This document shows positions 1 through 6,901 of a stretch of DNA of 35,754 nt, in pieces. Source of the DNA: Lachnospiraceae bacterium (GTDB lineage Bacteria; Bacillota; Clostridia; Lachnospirales; Lachnospiraceae); assembly GCA_902363135.1 (NCBI GenBank), contig CABIZF010000020.1:1-35754 (forward strand), read 5' to 3'. Every line of letters begins with the position of its first letter. Within the stretch, counting starts at the first letter, position 1. Below the pieces are notes generated by a model. The model worked only from the letters and a program-made list of their open reading frames with translations. It searched no databases and had not been told where the DNA came from. Both the position numbers and the translations under genes were made by a program.

Positions 1-371
1 TCGAAATCTACTGCTATATTTCCATTCGTAAAATTTGTTGTATATGACTTATGATTATCGTGTTTACTCTTAAACTTCGGATAACCTGCATGTTCCTTAA
101 AAAATTTCTGATATGCAGCATCCATGTTGTAAATCGCATTTGTCAGAGCAAATTTATCCACTTCTTTCAGCCATTCATATTCTTTCTTTAATTGTCTGTT
201 GCAGTAATTGTTACAGTCGGTTTTACTAACTGATTTTTTCTCTTTCTCATATACTTCTTTCCGGTATGCCAGTGTCTGATTATATACAAAACGGCAACAG
301 CCAAATGTTTTTGCAATTTGTATTTTCTGCTCATTATTAGGATATATTCTGTATTTATATGCCTTTAACAT
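1..371 (-). CDS. tnpB: TnpB (IS200/IS605 OrfB) RNA-guided nuclease, N-terminal part
   Basis: The first 123 residues of a TnpB protein are visible, starting MLKAYKYRIYPNNEQKIQI and continuing with the family signature FGCCRFVYNQTLAYR, followed by the charged helical region and a YPKFKSKH motif at about residue 95. TnpB proteins (about 370-400 residues) are RNA-guided DNA nucleases of the RuvC type, encoded in IS200/IS605 elements and ancestral to Cas12. The RuvC catalytic residues lie in the missing C-terminal part. The ATG at 371-369 is preceded by GAGGGTG at proper distance, and an in-frame stop lies just upstream. The gene begins 18 nt after the restored end of tnpA, so the two were co-transcribed. 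Truncation here is only the window edge. Confidence 0.88.
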   Translation of the reverse strand, partial: MLKAYKYRIYPNNEQKIQIAKTFGCCRFVYNQTLAYRKEVYEKEKKSVSKTDCNNYCNRQLKKEYEWLKEVDKFALTNAIYNMDAAYQKFFKEHAGYPKFKSKHDNHKSYTTNFTNGNIAVDF

Positions 372-389
372 CCACTGTCACCCTCTTTC

Positions 390-808
390 TCAACCTTGAT
401 TTTCTATATATCTTTTCAGCATTTCTTCCGATACATTTCCTACACTACATGCAAAATATCCATCTGTCCAAAAGTATGTTCTTTCCAAAATTGTTTTCGT
501 AAATATTGGGGATATCTTTTCCATATATGGTATGTTGTATAGCTCTTCATCAGGTTTACAATCTTACTAATAGACATTGTTGGTTCTGTCTCTATCATGT
601 AATGAATATGGTCTTTATCCGTTTCCATATATCTGATAATAACACTGTGCCTTTGACATATTTCATGTGAAAACTGCTTTATATCATCTGATATCTGTCT
701 CGAAATCAGTAATTTCTTCCTGTATTTGCAGACGAAAATAATGTGATATTGTAATAGGTATTTGTGTCTGTTTTTAGATTTCCATGTTCCCATGCCATGA
801 GTATACAA
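390..808 (-). pseudogene. tnpA: IS200-like Y1 transposase TnpA, frameshifted
   Basis: The intact frame gives 122 residues ending WKEHTFGQMDILHVV. The metal-binding HUH motif is present as DHIHYMI near residue 66. The family normally continues from FWKE.TFW into DGYFACSVGN, which carries the catalytic tyrosine. That sequence is present but in the -1 frame: inserting one T in the run at about 468-472 restores TFWTDGYFACSVGNVSEEM and a stop at 390-392, giving 139 residues, the usual length. As written, the protein lacks its catalytic Tyr. This could be a real inactivating deletion, a homopolymer sequencing error, or -1 slippage on U-UUU. The open frame starts at a TTG at 808; the ATG at 793 (MGTWKSKNRHKYLLQYH) is the likelier start. 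This transposase acts on single-stranded DNA. Confidence 0.82.
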
Positions 809-824
809 TAATTTTTGATTTTTA

Positions 825-867
825 GCTACCTTAACCCATTGTCTAAAGCCAATGGGATTGCGGTAGC
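825..867 (-). repeat. Left-end hairpin of the IS200/IS605 element
   Basis: An imperfect palindrome pairs GCTACC with GGTAGC and CCCATTG with CAATGGG around a GCTTTAGA loop. It lies just upstream of tnpA on the same strand, where the subterminal hairpin bound by Y1 transposases is expected in this family. Confidence 0.7.
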
Positions 868-884
868 CTTATTTCAAAAGCCTT

Positions 885-932
885 ATCATGCAAGCATGAA
901 CGGCTTTTTGACCTTTTGACCCTGGCATCATT
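885..932 (+). repeat. Dispersed repeat (GATGATACAAGGGTCAAAAG family), diverged copy
   Basis: The stretch contains the palindrome TCATGCAAGCATGA followed by ACCTTTTGACCCTGGCATCAT. The same arrangement, in reverse orientation, is found at 11979-12036, and the second half recurs at 10241-10266. This copy has several substitutions. Confidence 0.6.
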
Positions 933-978
933 TGATTACAGCCTACCATGCAGGCAGAGGAAAGTCAACAGGATGCCA

Positions 979-1007
979 TTGCACGAACGGGAAAGGTAGG
1001 ATAGAAT
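979..1007 (+). promoter_or_regulatory. Sigma-A-type promoter of the isochorismatase gene
   Basis: TTGCAC and TAGAAT are separated by 17 bp and lie 25 bp upstream of the start codon. They are followed by the AGGAGGT ribosome binding site at 1016-1022. Confidence 0.5.
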
Positions 1008-1032
1008 AAAAGGCAGGAGGTGTTTAGGAACG

Positions 1033-1584
1033 ATGGAAAAGAACAGAGATTTATTACTTGTGATTGATATGCAGAATGTGTATTTGCCGGGGCAGGAGTG
1101 GGCGTGTCCGTCGATGCCGGATGTCACCCGGAAGGTTCGTGCGCTGCTTGATGCAAAAAAAGCAGGCGATACGGTATTTACGCGCTTTGTCGCGCCGGAA
1201 AACCCGGTCGGGACATGGAAGGATTACAATGTAGAAAATGCAGCCGTCAATGCGGATCCGTGGCTGAATGCGATTGTAGATGATCTGCAGCCGTATGCGG
1301 CGCAGTATCCGGTGCTGGAGAAGTCGGTGTACTCTTCCATGAAGATCCCGGAGCTTGCCAAGCGGGCAAAAGCGGCTGAGCATGTCGTGCTTGCGGGTGT
1401 CGTGGCAGAGTGCTGTGTGCTCTCGACAATGATGGAGGCGATTGATCAGGGACATTCGGTTATTTTTCTTTATGACTGCATTTCCGGTCAGTCGCAGGAA
1501 AATGAGCAGGCAATCCGGAAGCTCGCGGAGAGCTTTGCACCGCTGCATACGCTGGTAATGAGCAGTGAGGAATATATCAGATAA
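1033..1584 (+). CDS. Isochorismatase-family cysteine hydrolase
   Basis: This 183-residue protein has the family fold and its catalytic triad: Asp12 in LLVIDMQN, Lys97 in LEKSVYSS and the nucleophile Cys128 in AGVVAECCVLST. Family members hydrolyse nicotinamide, isochorismate, carbamoyl-type amides and related compounds; the substrate cannot be read from sequence. The ATG at 1033 follows a strong AGGAGG. The gene is followed by an ECF transporter S component and a pyridoxamine kinase, which suggests a role in vitamin or cofactor salvage, perhaps of a pyridine ring compound, but the 114-bp gap contains its own promoter so they need not form one operon. It is a cytoplasmic protein with no signal peptide. 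Confidence 0.85.
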   Translation: MEKNRDLLLVIDMQNVYLPGQEWACPSMPDVTRKVRALLDAKKAGDTVFTRFVAPENPVGTWKDYNVENAAVNADPWLNAIVDDLQPYAAQYPVLEKSVYSSMKIPELAKRAKAAEHVVLAGVVAECCVLSTMMEAIDQGHSVIFLYDCISGQSQENEQAIRKLAESFAPLHTLVMSSEEYIR

Positions 1585-1590
1585 AAGATT

Positions 1591-1652
1591 AACTGGCCTG
1601 GTCAAAATGAAGAAAAATGGCTATTTATTTCATGTCAGTTTCTGCATATAAT
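1591..1652 (+). promoter_or_regulatory. Candidate PdxR (MocR-type) operator and promoter
   Basis: Two similar boxes, AACTGGCCTG at 1591-1600 and AAATGGCTAT at 1615-1624, repeat in direct orientation 24 bp apart. A TATAAT at 1647-1652 has no good -35 box 17 bp upstream, which fits an activator-dependent promoter. MocR-type PdxR regulators bind direct repeats of roughly this kind upstream of vitamin B6 genes. The assignment rests on the downstream genes and box similarity only; no pdxR gene is in the window. Confidence 0.35.
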
Positions 1653-1698
1653 ACGTCCATACTTAGCTGAGTGAATTTGACGATGAGGAGAGACTGAT

Positions 1699-2223
1699 AT
1701 GAAAAAAATGGACGCAAAACAGATCACACTGGCTGCACTTGCGATTGCAGTCGTATGCGTATCGACAATGGTAATTCAGATTCCGATTCCACTTGGCTAT
1801 ATGCATCTTGGAAATTGCTGTATTCTGCTGTTCGGAGTATTCTTCAGCAGAGCAATCGGAACGCTTGCAGGCGGCGTCGGCTCGTGTCTGGCAGATCTTT
1901 TGAGCGGTTATCCGCAGTGGATTCTTCCGACACTGATTATCAAAGGCATCATGGGCTATGCCATCGCGGCGCTTTCCAAGGATAAGTCCGGTTCAGTTCA
2001 CATGGCTTCGTGGCGGACGCTGCTGGCATCTGTAGTCGGTATCATCATCATGATCGCTGGCTATACGGTAGCAGGAACGATTTTATATGGAAGTGTGGCC
2101 TCCGGTCTGGCACAGGTGCCGGGACTGACGATGGAGGGTGTGCTTGGAATGGTTCTGTTTTATGCAGCAGGCTTTGCGTTTGAGGCGGCGAAGCTTCCGC
2201 GGCTGTTTCAGAAAAATGCCTGA
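1699..2223 (+). CDS. ECF transporter S component, probably for vitamin B6
   Basis: This 174-residue hydrophobic protein has about five to six membrane segments (roughly residues 8-28, 38-65, 75-95, 108-130 and 142-168) and the S-component signature PLGYMHLGNCCILLFG. S components bind a vitamin with high affinity and work with a shared energising module (EcfA, EcfA', EcfT), which is not in this window. The gene ends 24 bp before a pyridoxamine kinase gene, so the likely substrate is pyridoxine, pyridoxal or pyridoxamine, as in the PdxU-type transporters. This is inference from context; an HmpT-like thiamin-precursor function is the main alternative. The start has a GAGGAGAGACTGAT leader with a good ribosome binding site. 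Confidence 0.8.
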   Translation: MKKMDAKQITLAALAIAVVCVSTMVIQIPIPLGYMHLGNCCILLFGVFFSRAIGTLAGGVGSCLADLLSGYPQWILPTLIIKGIMGYAIAALSKDKSGSVHMASWRTLLASVVGIIIMIAGYTVAGTILYGSVASGLAQVPGLTMEGVLGMVLFYAAGFAFEAAKLPRLFQKNA

Positions 2224-2247
2224 TATTCAAGGATAAGGAATTATAAA

Positions 2248-3075
2248 ATGTCACATAACAATCAGAAAAAAATAGCTTTAATTAATGATTTCACAGGATT
2301 TGGGCGCTGTTCGATTGCAGTCGCCCTTCCTGTCATTTCTATGCTGAAGGTGCAGTGCTGTCCGCTGCCGACGTCGGTGCTGTCAAATCATACAGGGTTT
2401 AAGAGCTTTTTCTTTGATGATTATACCGAAAAGATGACTCCGTATATCGCGGAGTGGAAAAAGCTCGGCCTTCAGTTTGACGGCATCTGCTCCGGTTTTC
2501 TCGGATCAAAGGAGCAGATCCGGATCGTCCAGCAGTTCTTTCAGGATTTTAAGACGGAGGAGAACTGCATCATCGTAGATCCGGTGATGGGTGATTACGG
2601 CAAGACCTATTCTACTTATACGCCGCAGATGTGTGAGGAGATGAAGAAGCTGGTCGGCTATGCGGATATCCTGACACCGAACGTGACGGAGGCCTGCATT
2701 CTGACGGACACACCGTACCGGGAGAAATTCCGGATGCAGGAGTACGCGCGCATGGCGGAGCAGCTCTCAGAGAAAGGCCCGAAGAAGATCGTGATCACGG
2801 GTATTGTCCAGGGCGACTTTATCGCGAATTACTGTTATGAGCGGGGCGAAGAGCCGCACGTATTACGCTCACATAAGGTCGGGACACAGCGTTCCGGTAC
2901 CGGCGATATTTTTACGGCGATCATTGCAGCGGATGCAGTCAACGGTGTACCGTTCCACGAGTCAGTGAAAAAAGCATCCCGCTTTATTAAAAAATGCATT
3001 CAGCGCTCGCTTGAGCTGGAGATTCCGGTGACGGACGGCGTTTGTTTTGAGGAAGTGCTCGGGACGTTACGGTAA
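2248..3075 (+). CDS. pdxY: Pyridoxamine/pyridoxal kinase (PfkB/ribokinase superfamily)
   Basis: This 275-residue kinase phosphorylates B6 vitamers to their 5'-phosphates using ATP. It starts with KIALINDFTGFGRCSI, typical of PdxY-type kinases. Other visible motifs are VDPVMGDYG (residues 110-118), LTPNVTEAC (142-150) and RSGTGDIFTA (215-224), where Asp220 is the catalytic base. Length matches the family. The start codon follows AAGGA, 25 bp after the ECF S-component stop, so transport and trapping by phosphorylation are probably co-transcribed. The alternative is a ThiD-like hydroxymethylpyrimidine kinase, but the N-terminal ND(F)TGFGRCS motif favours pyridoxamine kinase. Confidence 0.88.
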   Translation: MSHNNQKKIALINDFTGFGRCSIAVALPVISMLKVQCCPLPTSVLSNHTGFKSFFFDDYTEKMTPYIAEWKKLGLQFDGICSGFLGSKEQIRIVQQFFQDFKTEENCIIVDPVMGDYGKTYSTYTPQMCEEMKKLVGYADILTPNVTEACILTDTPYREKFRMQEYARMAEQLSEKGPKKIVITGIVQGDFIANYCYERGEEPHVLRSHKVGTQRSGTGDIFTAIIAADAVNGVPFHESVKKASRFIKKCIQRSLELEIPVTDGVCFEEVLGTLR

Positions 3076-3106
3076 GTCAGCTATCCGGTTGGCAGTGTGC
3101 TAAGGA

Positions 3107-3134
3107 GCAGGAATGGATTGCGATATCCGCTTTG
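3107..3134 (+). repeat. Modular repeat family, partial copy
   Basis: The bases GCAGGAATGGATTGCGATAT and the CCGCTTTG after them match the 3' core of the repeats at 11083, 34278 and 35473 with one missing base. It lies in the gap between the kinase and radical SAM genes. Confidence 0.55.
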
Positions 3135-3192
3135 GCGCCTGCGCTGCATAAGAAAAAGTATAGCGGGACAGATTAGAAAAGAGGAGAAGAAT

Positions 3193-3816
3193 ATGAAGAA
3201 AGCAATGACGATTTTATATGAGGTGCATGGTAATCTGTATGTCAACCTGACGAATAAATGTCCGTGTGCCTGTACATTCTGCCTGCGTCAGACGCGGGAT
3301 CATATGGAAGAATCGGACAGTCTGTGGCTGGAGCATGACACGACCTATGAAGAGCTCGTAGAAGCATTGCAGCAGATCGATGCTGCGACGATGGAGCACT
3401 ATCAGGAGGTCGTGTTCTGTGGGTTTGGAGAGCCGACGGAGGCACTTGATGTGCTGCTTCGTGGAGCAGCTTATATCAAGGAGCACTATCATAAGCCGGT
3501 CAGGATCAATACGAACGGCCTTGGCAGCCTGATTAACGGCGAGGATATCGCACCGAAGCTTGCAGGACTAGTTGATACCGTTTCGATCAGCCTGAACACG
3601 CCGGATGCGGAGGAATATCATAAGCTCGTGCGCAGCAAATTTGGCGATCAGTCATTTTCTGCAATGTTACAGTTTGCAAAGGAATGTACCAAATACGTTC
3701 CGCATGTTGTGATGACGACCGTAGATACGACGATCTCTCACGAGGACGAGGCAGCCTGTCAGAAGATTTGTGATGAGCTTGGTGTGAAGTATCGGATCCG
3801 TCCGTGGGAGGACTGA
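3193..3816 (+). CDS. Radical SAM protein, TatD-linked type
   Basis: This 207-residue protein carries the [4Fe-4S] cluster motif CxxxCxxC as Cys23, Cys27 and Cys30 in NKCPCACTFCLRQ, an NLYVNLTNKC strand before it, the glycine-rich GFGEPTE motif near residue 78 and the INTNGLG strand typical of radical SAM folds. It resembles the small radical SAM family usually found beside tatD genes; no tatD is present here. The substrate is unknown. The ATG at 3193 follows GAGGAGAAGAAT; the reading frame extends 32 codons upstream but without a ribosome binding site. It ends only 5 bp from the convergent DD-carboxypeptidase gene. Confidence 0.82.
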   Translation: MKKAMTILYEVHGNLYVNLTNKCPCACTFCLRQTRDHMEESDSLWLEHDTTYEELVEALQQIDAATMEHYQEVVFCGFGEPTEALDVLLRGAAYIKEHYHKPVRINTNGLGSLINGEDIAPKLAGLVDTVSISLNTPDAEEYHKLVRSKFGDQSFSAMLQFAKECTKYVPHVVMTTVDTTISHEDEAACQKICDELGVKYRIRPWED

Positions 3817-3821
3817 AACAA

Positions 3822-5270
3822 TTAATGTTTATAGGCATAAGCGAGCAGCGTCCGCGCATCCTGCCACCGTGCCGTGCTGCTTCCGGCGCCTAAGGTGACG
3901 GAGATATACTGTTTGCCGCTCTTTGCTTTTACGACACCGACGAAGCAATAGCCTGCTTTATTGGTAAATCCGGTCTTCATACCGGTGACGCCTTTCATTG
4001 TCCGAAGCAGTGCGTTGGTCGTGGCGACGGAGTAGGAGCGGCCCTGCCTGCTGGAGAAACGCCAGGCGGATGTCCCGACAATCTTGCGGAAGGTGGCATT
4101 TTTCCATGCATACTGAGCGATCTTTGCCAGATCCCTTGCAGTTGTATAGTGGTTCAGTCCGGCATCGAGGCCATTCGGCGTCACAAAGTGCGTCGATGTG
4201 CAGCCGAGCTGCTTTGCCTTTTCGTTCATTTTTTTGGCAAAGGCGGAGGTGGAACCGCTGACGTGCTCGGCGATCGCGACTGCCGTGTCGTTGTGTGATG
4301 GCAGCATGAGCGAATAGAGCAGATCGTTCAGGGTAAAGGAATCGCCTGCAGTCATGTACAGTTTGGACGGTTCCTGTGAGGCCGCATAGGCGGATACGGA
4401 TACACGGTCATTTAAAGATGCGTTTTCCAGTGCCAGAATGCAGGTCATGATCTTGGTTGTGCTGGCGTTGGCATGCTTTTCCGTTGCATTTTTGGAGTAA
4501 AGCACCTTGCCGGTATTGGCGTCGATCAGGATCGCACATTTGGAAGCGATATTCAGGTTCGCACCGGTATGCTGCAGTATGCCCTTCGCGTTGAAGTAGC
4601 ATGTTTCGCCGTTGATGGTGCGCTTTCCGGTTACAGCCCGCCCGTTTGCCAGAAAGTAGTAGCGATTGCCGGAGACGGTTTTCCAGCCGGTCGCGACGGC
4701 GCCGTTATTCTGCAGATAAAAGGTATATTTCTTATAGGTAAACAGACGATTGCGGTAGAGATAGCCCTGAGATGCTGTACCAAGGTAGTATTTTTTCTTC
4801 TGGATCGTCTGCCAGCCGGACAGACGCTGTCCCTTCTGATTAAAGTAATATTTTTTTCCCTGCCAGGTCAGCCAGCCGGTCGCACGTTTGCCGCTCTTTT
4901 TCAGAAAATAGGTCTGCTTGCCGAGCTTCAGCCAGCGCAGCCGGTAGAGGTATCCCTCGGACTGCTTTCCAAAGTAATAATAATCCCCTTCAAGTTTCTT
5001 CCAGCCAGACTGTCGGTAGCCATTTTTGGAGAAACAGTATGTCTTTCCATTGATTTTCAGCAGACAGTCTTTGGCGTAGGAGCCGTCCTTCTGGCGGTAC
5101 ATCCATTTTCCATCACGTTTTACAAATTTGCCACCGGAGCTGGTCGTGACATCGGACATCGAGACCCCGGCAGCCTGTGCCGGTACGCCGGACAGCAGGC
5201 AAACCGCGAGAAGTATAAAGAGCAATGTGAGTATCGTTTGAGCTTTTTGTGAGGTTACCTGGTGGTTCAT
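3822..5270 (-). CDS. D-alanyl-D-alanine carboxypeptidase (S11) with cell-wall-binding repeats
   Basis: This 482-residue secreted enzyme trims the terminal D-Ala from peptidoglycan stem peptides. A signal peptide covers residues 1-33 (hydrophobic core at 12-29, cleavage near AQA). Residues about 45-232 hold choline/cell-wall-binding-type repeats with recurring GW, YYYF and YLYR elements (for example TGWLTWQGKKYYFNQKGQ). The catalytic domain follows from about 240, with Ser270-x-x-Lys273 in NASTTKIM, Ser325-His-Asn327 in PSHNDTAV and Lys432-Thr-Gly434 in MKTGFTN. The ATG at 5270 follows GGAGGAG; the open frame runs 45 codons further upstream without a ribosome binding site. It is transcribed away from the GerA-like gene. 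Having the binding repeats N-terminal to the catalytic domain is less common than C-terminal. Confidence 0.9.
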   Translation of the reverse strand: MNHQVTSQKAQTILTLLFILLAVCLLSGVPAQAAGVSMSDVTTSSGGKFVKRDGKWMYRQKDGSYAKDCLLKINGKTYCFSKNGYRQSGWKKLEGDYYYFGKQSEGYLYRLRWLKLGKQTYFLKKSGKRATGWLTWQGKKYYFNQKGQRLSGWQTIQKKKYYLGTASQGYLYRNRLFTYKKYTFYLQNNGAVATGWKTVSGNRYYFLANGRAVTGKRTINGETCYFNAKGILQHTGANLNIASKCAILIDANTGKVLYSKNATEKHANASTTKIMTCILALENASLNDRVSVSAYAASQEPSKLYMTAGDSFTLNDLLYSLMLPSHNDTAVAIAEHVSGSTSAFAKKMNEKAKQLGCTSTHFVTPNGLDAGLNHYTTARDLAKIAQYAWKNATFRKIVGTSAWRFSSRQGRSYSVATTNALLRTMKGVTGMKTGFTNKAGYCFVGVVKAKSGKQYISVTLGAGSSTARWQDARTLLAYAYKH

Positions 5271-5460
5271 ATAACTCCTCCTTAATAAAAGAATCACGTA
5301 AAGCAGACATAAGCATCCCTTTTGCCGTGAGGTAATATGTGGAAAACTGTTTCTATGATAGCAGTTCCTGTGAAAAAAGTAAATTGTCTCGTATAAGTTC
5401 CGCAAAATTCGGGGATACTTTCTCTATAAAAACGCCGGAAGTGTGGATGAGGAGAGAAGT

Positions 5461-6825
5461 ATGGGGCAGGAAGCGCAGCAAGTTTGGTGTGATGTGAAAC
5501 AAAATGAAGCGATGATGTCTGCGTTGCTTCCGATCAAGGAGAGCTTTGATCTGATCTGCCGGGAGCTTCAGATCGGAGAAAGAGAGGCGGCATTTTATTT
5601 CGTGGACGGGATGATCAAGGATGAGGCAATGGTCAAGATCCTCGGGCAGCTGCTCGGTATCACGAAGGAAAAGATGCCGGAGGATGCGACCGGCTTTTCC
5701 AGATGCTGCATGCCGTATGTGGAGGTCGATATTTATGATGATTTTGATACGGTCGTGCGGAATGTGCTCTCCGGGGCGATCGCACTATTTATCGACGGAT
5801 ATGAAGCCTGTATTGTGCTGGATTGCCGTACTTATCCGGCTCGGAGTGTGGAGGAGCCCGCTCAGGATAAGTCGCTGCGCGGCTCCCGAGACGGCTTTGT
5901 GGAGACGATCGTATTTGACACGGCACTGATCCGTCGGAGGATCCGGGATCCGCAGCTTGTGATGGAGATGCTGGAGGTAGGGACTTCGTCGCGGTCGGAT
6001 GTGGTGCTTTGCTATATGAAGAATCTGGCGAAGCCGGAGCTGGTCGCAAATCTGCGAAGAAAAATACAGGAGGTCGTGACACCGGATCTGTGCATGAATC
6101 AGCAGAGTCTGGCGGAGGCACTGATCGGTACGCGCTGGTACAACCCATTCCCGAAATTCAAATTTACCGAGCGTCCGGATACGGCAGCGGCGTGTGTGAT
6201 GGAAGGGAAGGTCGTCATTCTCGTGGACAATGCGCCTTCCGCAATGATCCTTCCGACCTCGATTTTTGATATGATCGAGGAGGCAAACGATTATTATTTT
6301 CCGGCGTGGACGGCGTTGTACCTGAAATTCACCCGCGTGCTCATTTTGCTGCTCACGGTATTTATGACGCCGGTGTTTGTACTTCTGATGCAGAATCCGC
6401 AGTGGATTCCGCCGGAACTCTCGTTTATTTCGGTGCGGGATGTCGTGAATATCCCGCTCGTGTATCAGCTGCTCATTCTGGAGCTGGTGATCGACGGCCT
6501 GCGTCTTGCGGCTCTGAATACTCCGAATATGCTGAGTACGCCTCTGAGCATTTTTGCCGGACTTGTGCTCGGTGAATTTTCGGTCAATTCCGGCTGGTTC
6601 AACAGCGAGGTCATGCTGTATATGGCATTTGTAGCGGTGGCAAACTATACGCAGCCGAATTTTGAGCTTGGCTATGCGGTAAAATTTATGCGGATTATGC
6701 TGCTCATATTGACGGCAGCCCTGGACTGGGTCGGATTCGGAATCGGCTGTATAATTCTGATTGTGCTGCTGTCGACAAATAAGACACTGTCGGGGCGGAA
6801 CTATCTGAATGTGAAGAAAAAGTGA
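5461..6825 (+). CDS. Spore germination protein, GerA/SpoVAF family
   Basis: The 454-residue protein has a large soluble N-terminal half and a C-terminal membrane region with about four to five segments (roughly residues 290-315, 330-350, 360-378, 390-405 and 410-440). The family signature RSVEEPAQDKSLRGSRDGFVET is seen at about 133-154 as RSVEEP then RGSRDGF. GerA-family A subunits act in nutrient germinant receptors in the spore inner membrane; SpoVAF homologues act with SpoVA dipicolinate channels. No B or C subunit gene and no spoVA genes are adjacent, so this is an orphan copy and a SpoVAF-like role is as likely as a receptor role. The ATG at 5461 follows GGAGAG; a GTG at 5443 is a weaker alternative. 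Confidence 0.85.
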   Translation: MGQEAQQVWCDVKQNEAMMSALLPIKESFDLICRELQIGEREAAFYFVDGMIKDEAMVKILGQLLGITKEKMPEDATGFSRCCMPYVEVDIYDDFDTVVRNVLSGAIALFIDGYEACIVLDCRTYPARSVEEPAQDKSLRGSRDGFVETIVFDTALIRRRIRDPQLVMEMLEVGTSSRSDVVLCYMKNLAKPELVANLRRKIQEVVTPDLCMNQQSLAEALIGTRWYNPFPKFKFTERPDTAAACVMEGKVVILVDNAPSAMILPTSIFDMIEEANDYYFPAWTALYLKFTRVLILLLTVFMTPVFVLLMQNPQWIPPELSFISVRDVVNIPLVYQLLILELVIDGLRLAALNTPNMLSTPLSIFAGLVLGEFSVNSGWFNSEVMLYMAFVAVANYTQPNFELGYAVKFMRIMLLILTAALDWVGFGIGCIILIVLLSTNKTLSGRNYLNVKKK

Positions 6826-6832
6826 GAAAAAT

Positions 6833-6861
6833 GGCTCTGCACTGTAGGACAGTGTAGAGCC
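6833..6861 (+). terminator. Hairpin after the GerA-like gene
   Basis: GGCTCTGCACTGT pairs with ACAGTGTAGAGCC over 13 bp (one G-U pair) with an AGG loop, 8 bp after the stop codon. There is no U run after it, so termination may be weak or the stem may protect the mRNA end. It also lies 41 bp beyond the end of the convergent deacetylase gene. Confidence 0.55.
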
Positions 6862-6901
6862 GAAATGCTGAGTTTATGATTCTGTAAGCAGTGAAAGCGG
6901 A

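Larger units (their letters stand above)
1..872 (-). mobile_element. IS200/IS605-family element, left part
   Basis: The stretch holds a Y1-type transposase gene, the first part of a tnpB gene on the same strand, and an end hairpin just upstream of tnpA, which is the order expected of an IS605-type element read on the minus strand. The element runs off the start of the window, so its right end and any guide RNA are not visible. The outer boundary near 872 is approximate; the cleavage site was not identified. Because tnpA is frameshifted, the copy is probably not self-mobile. Confidence 0.8.
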
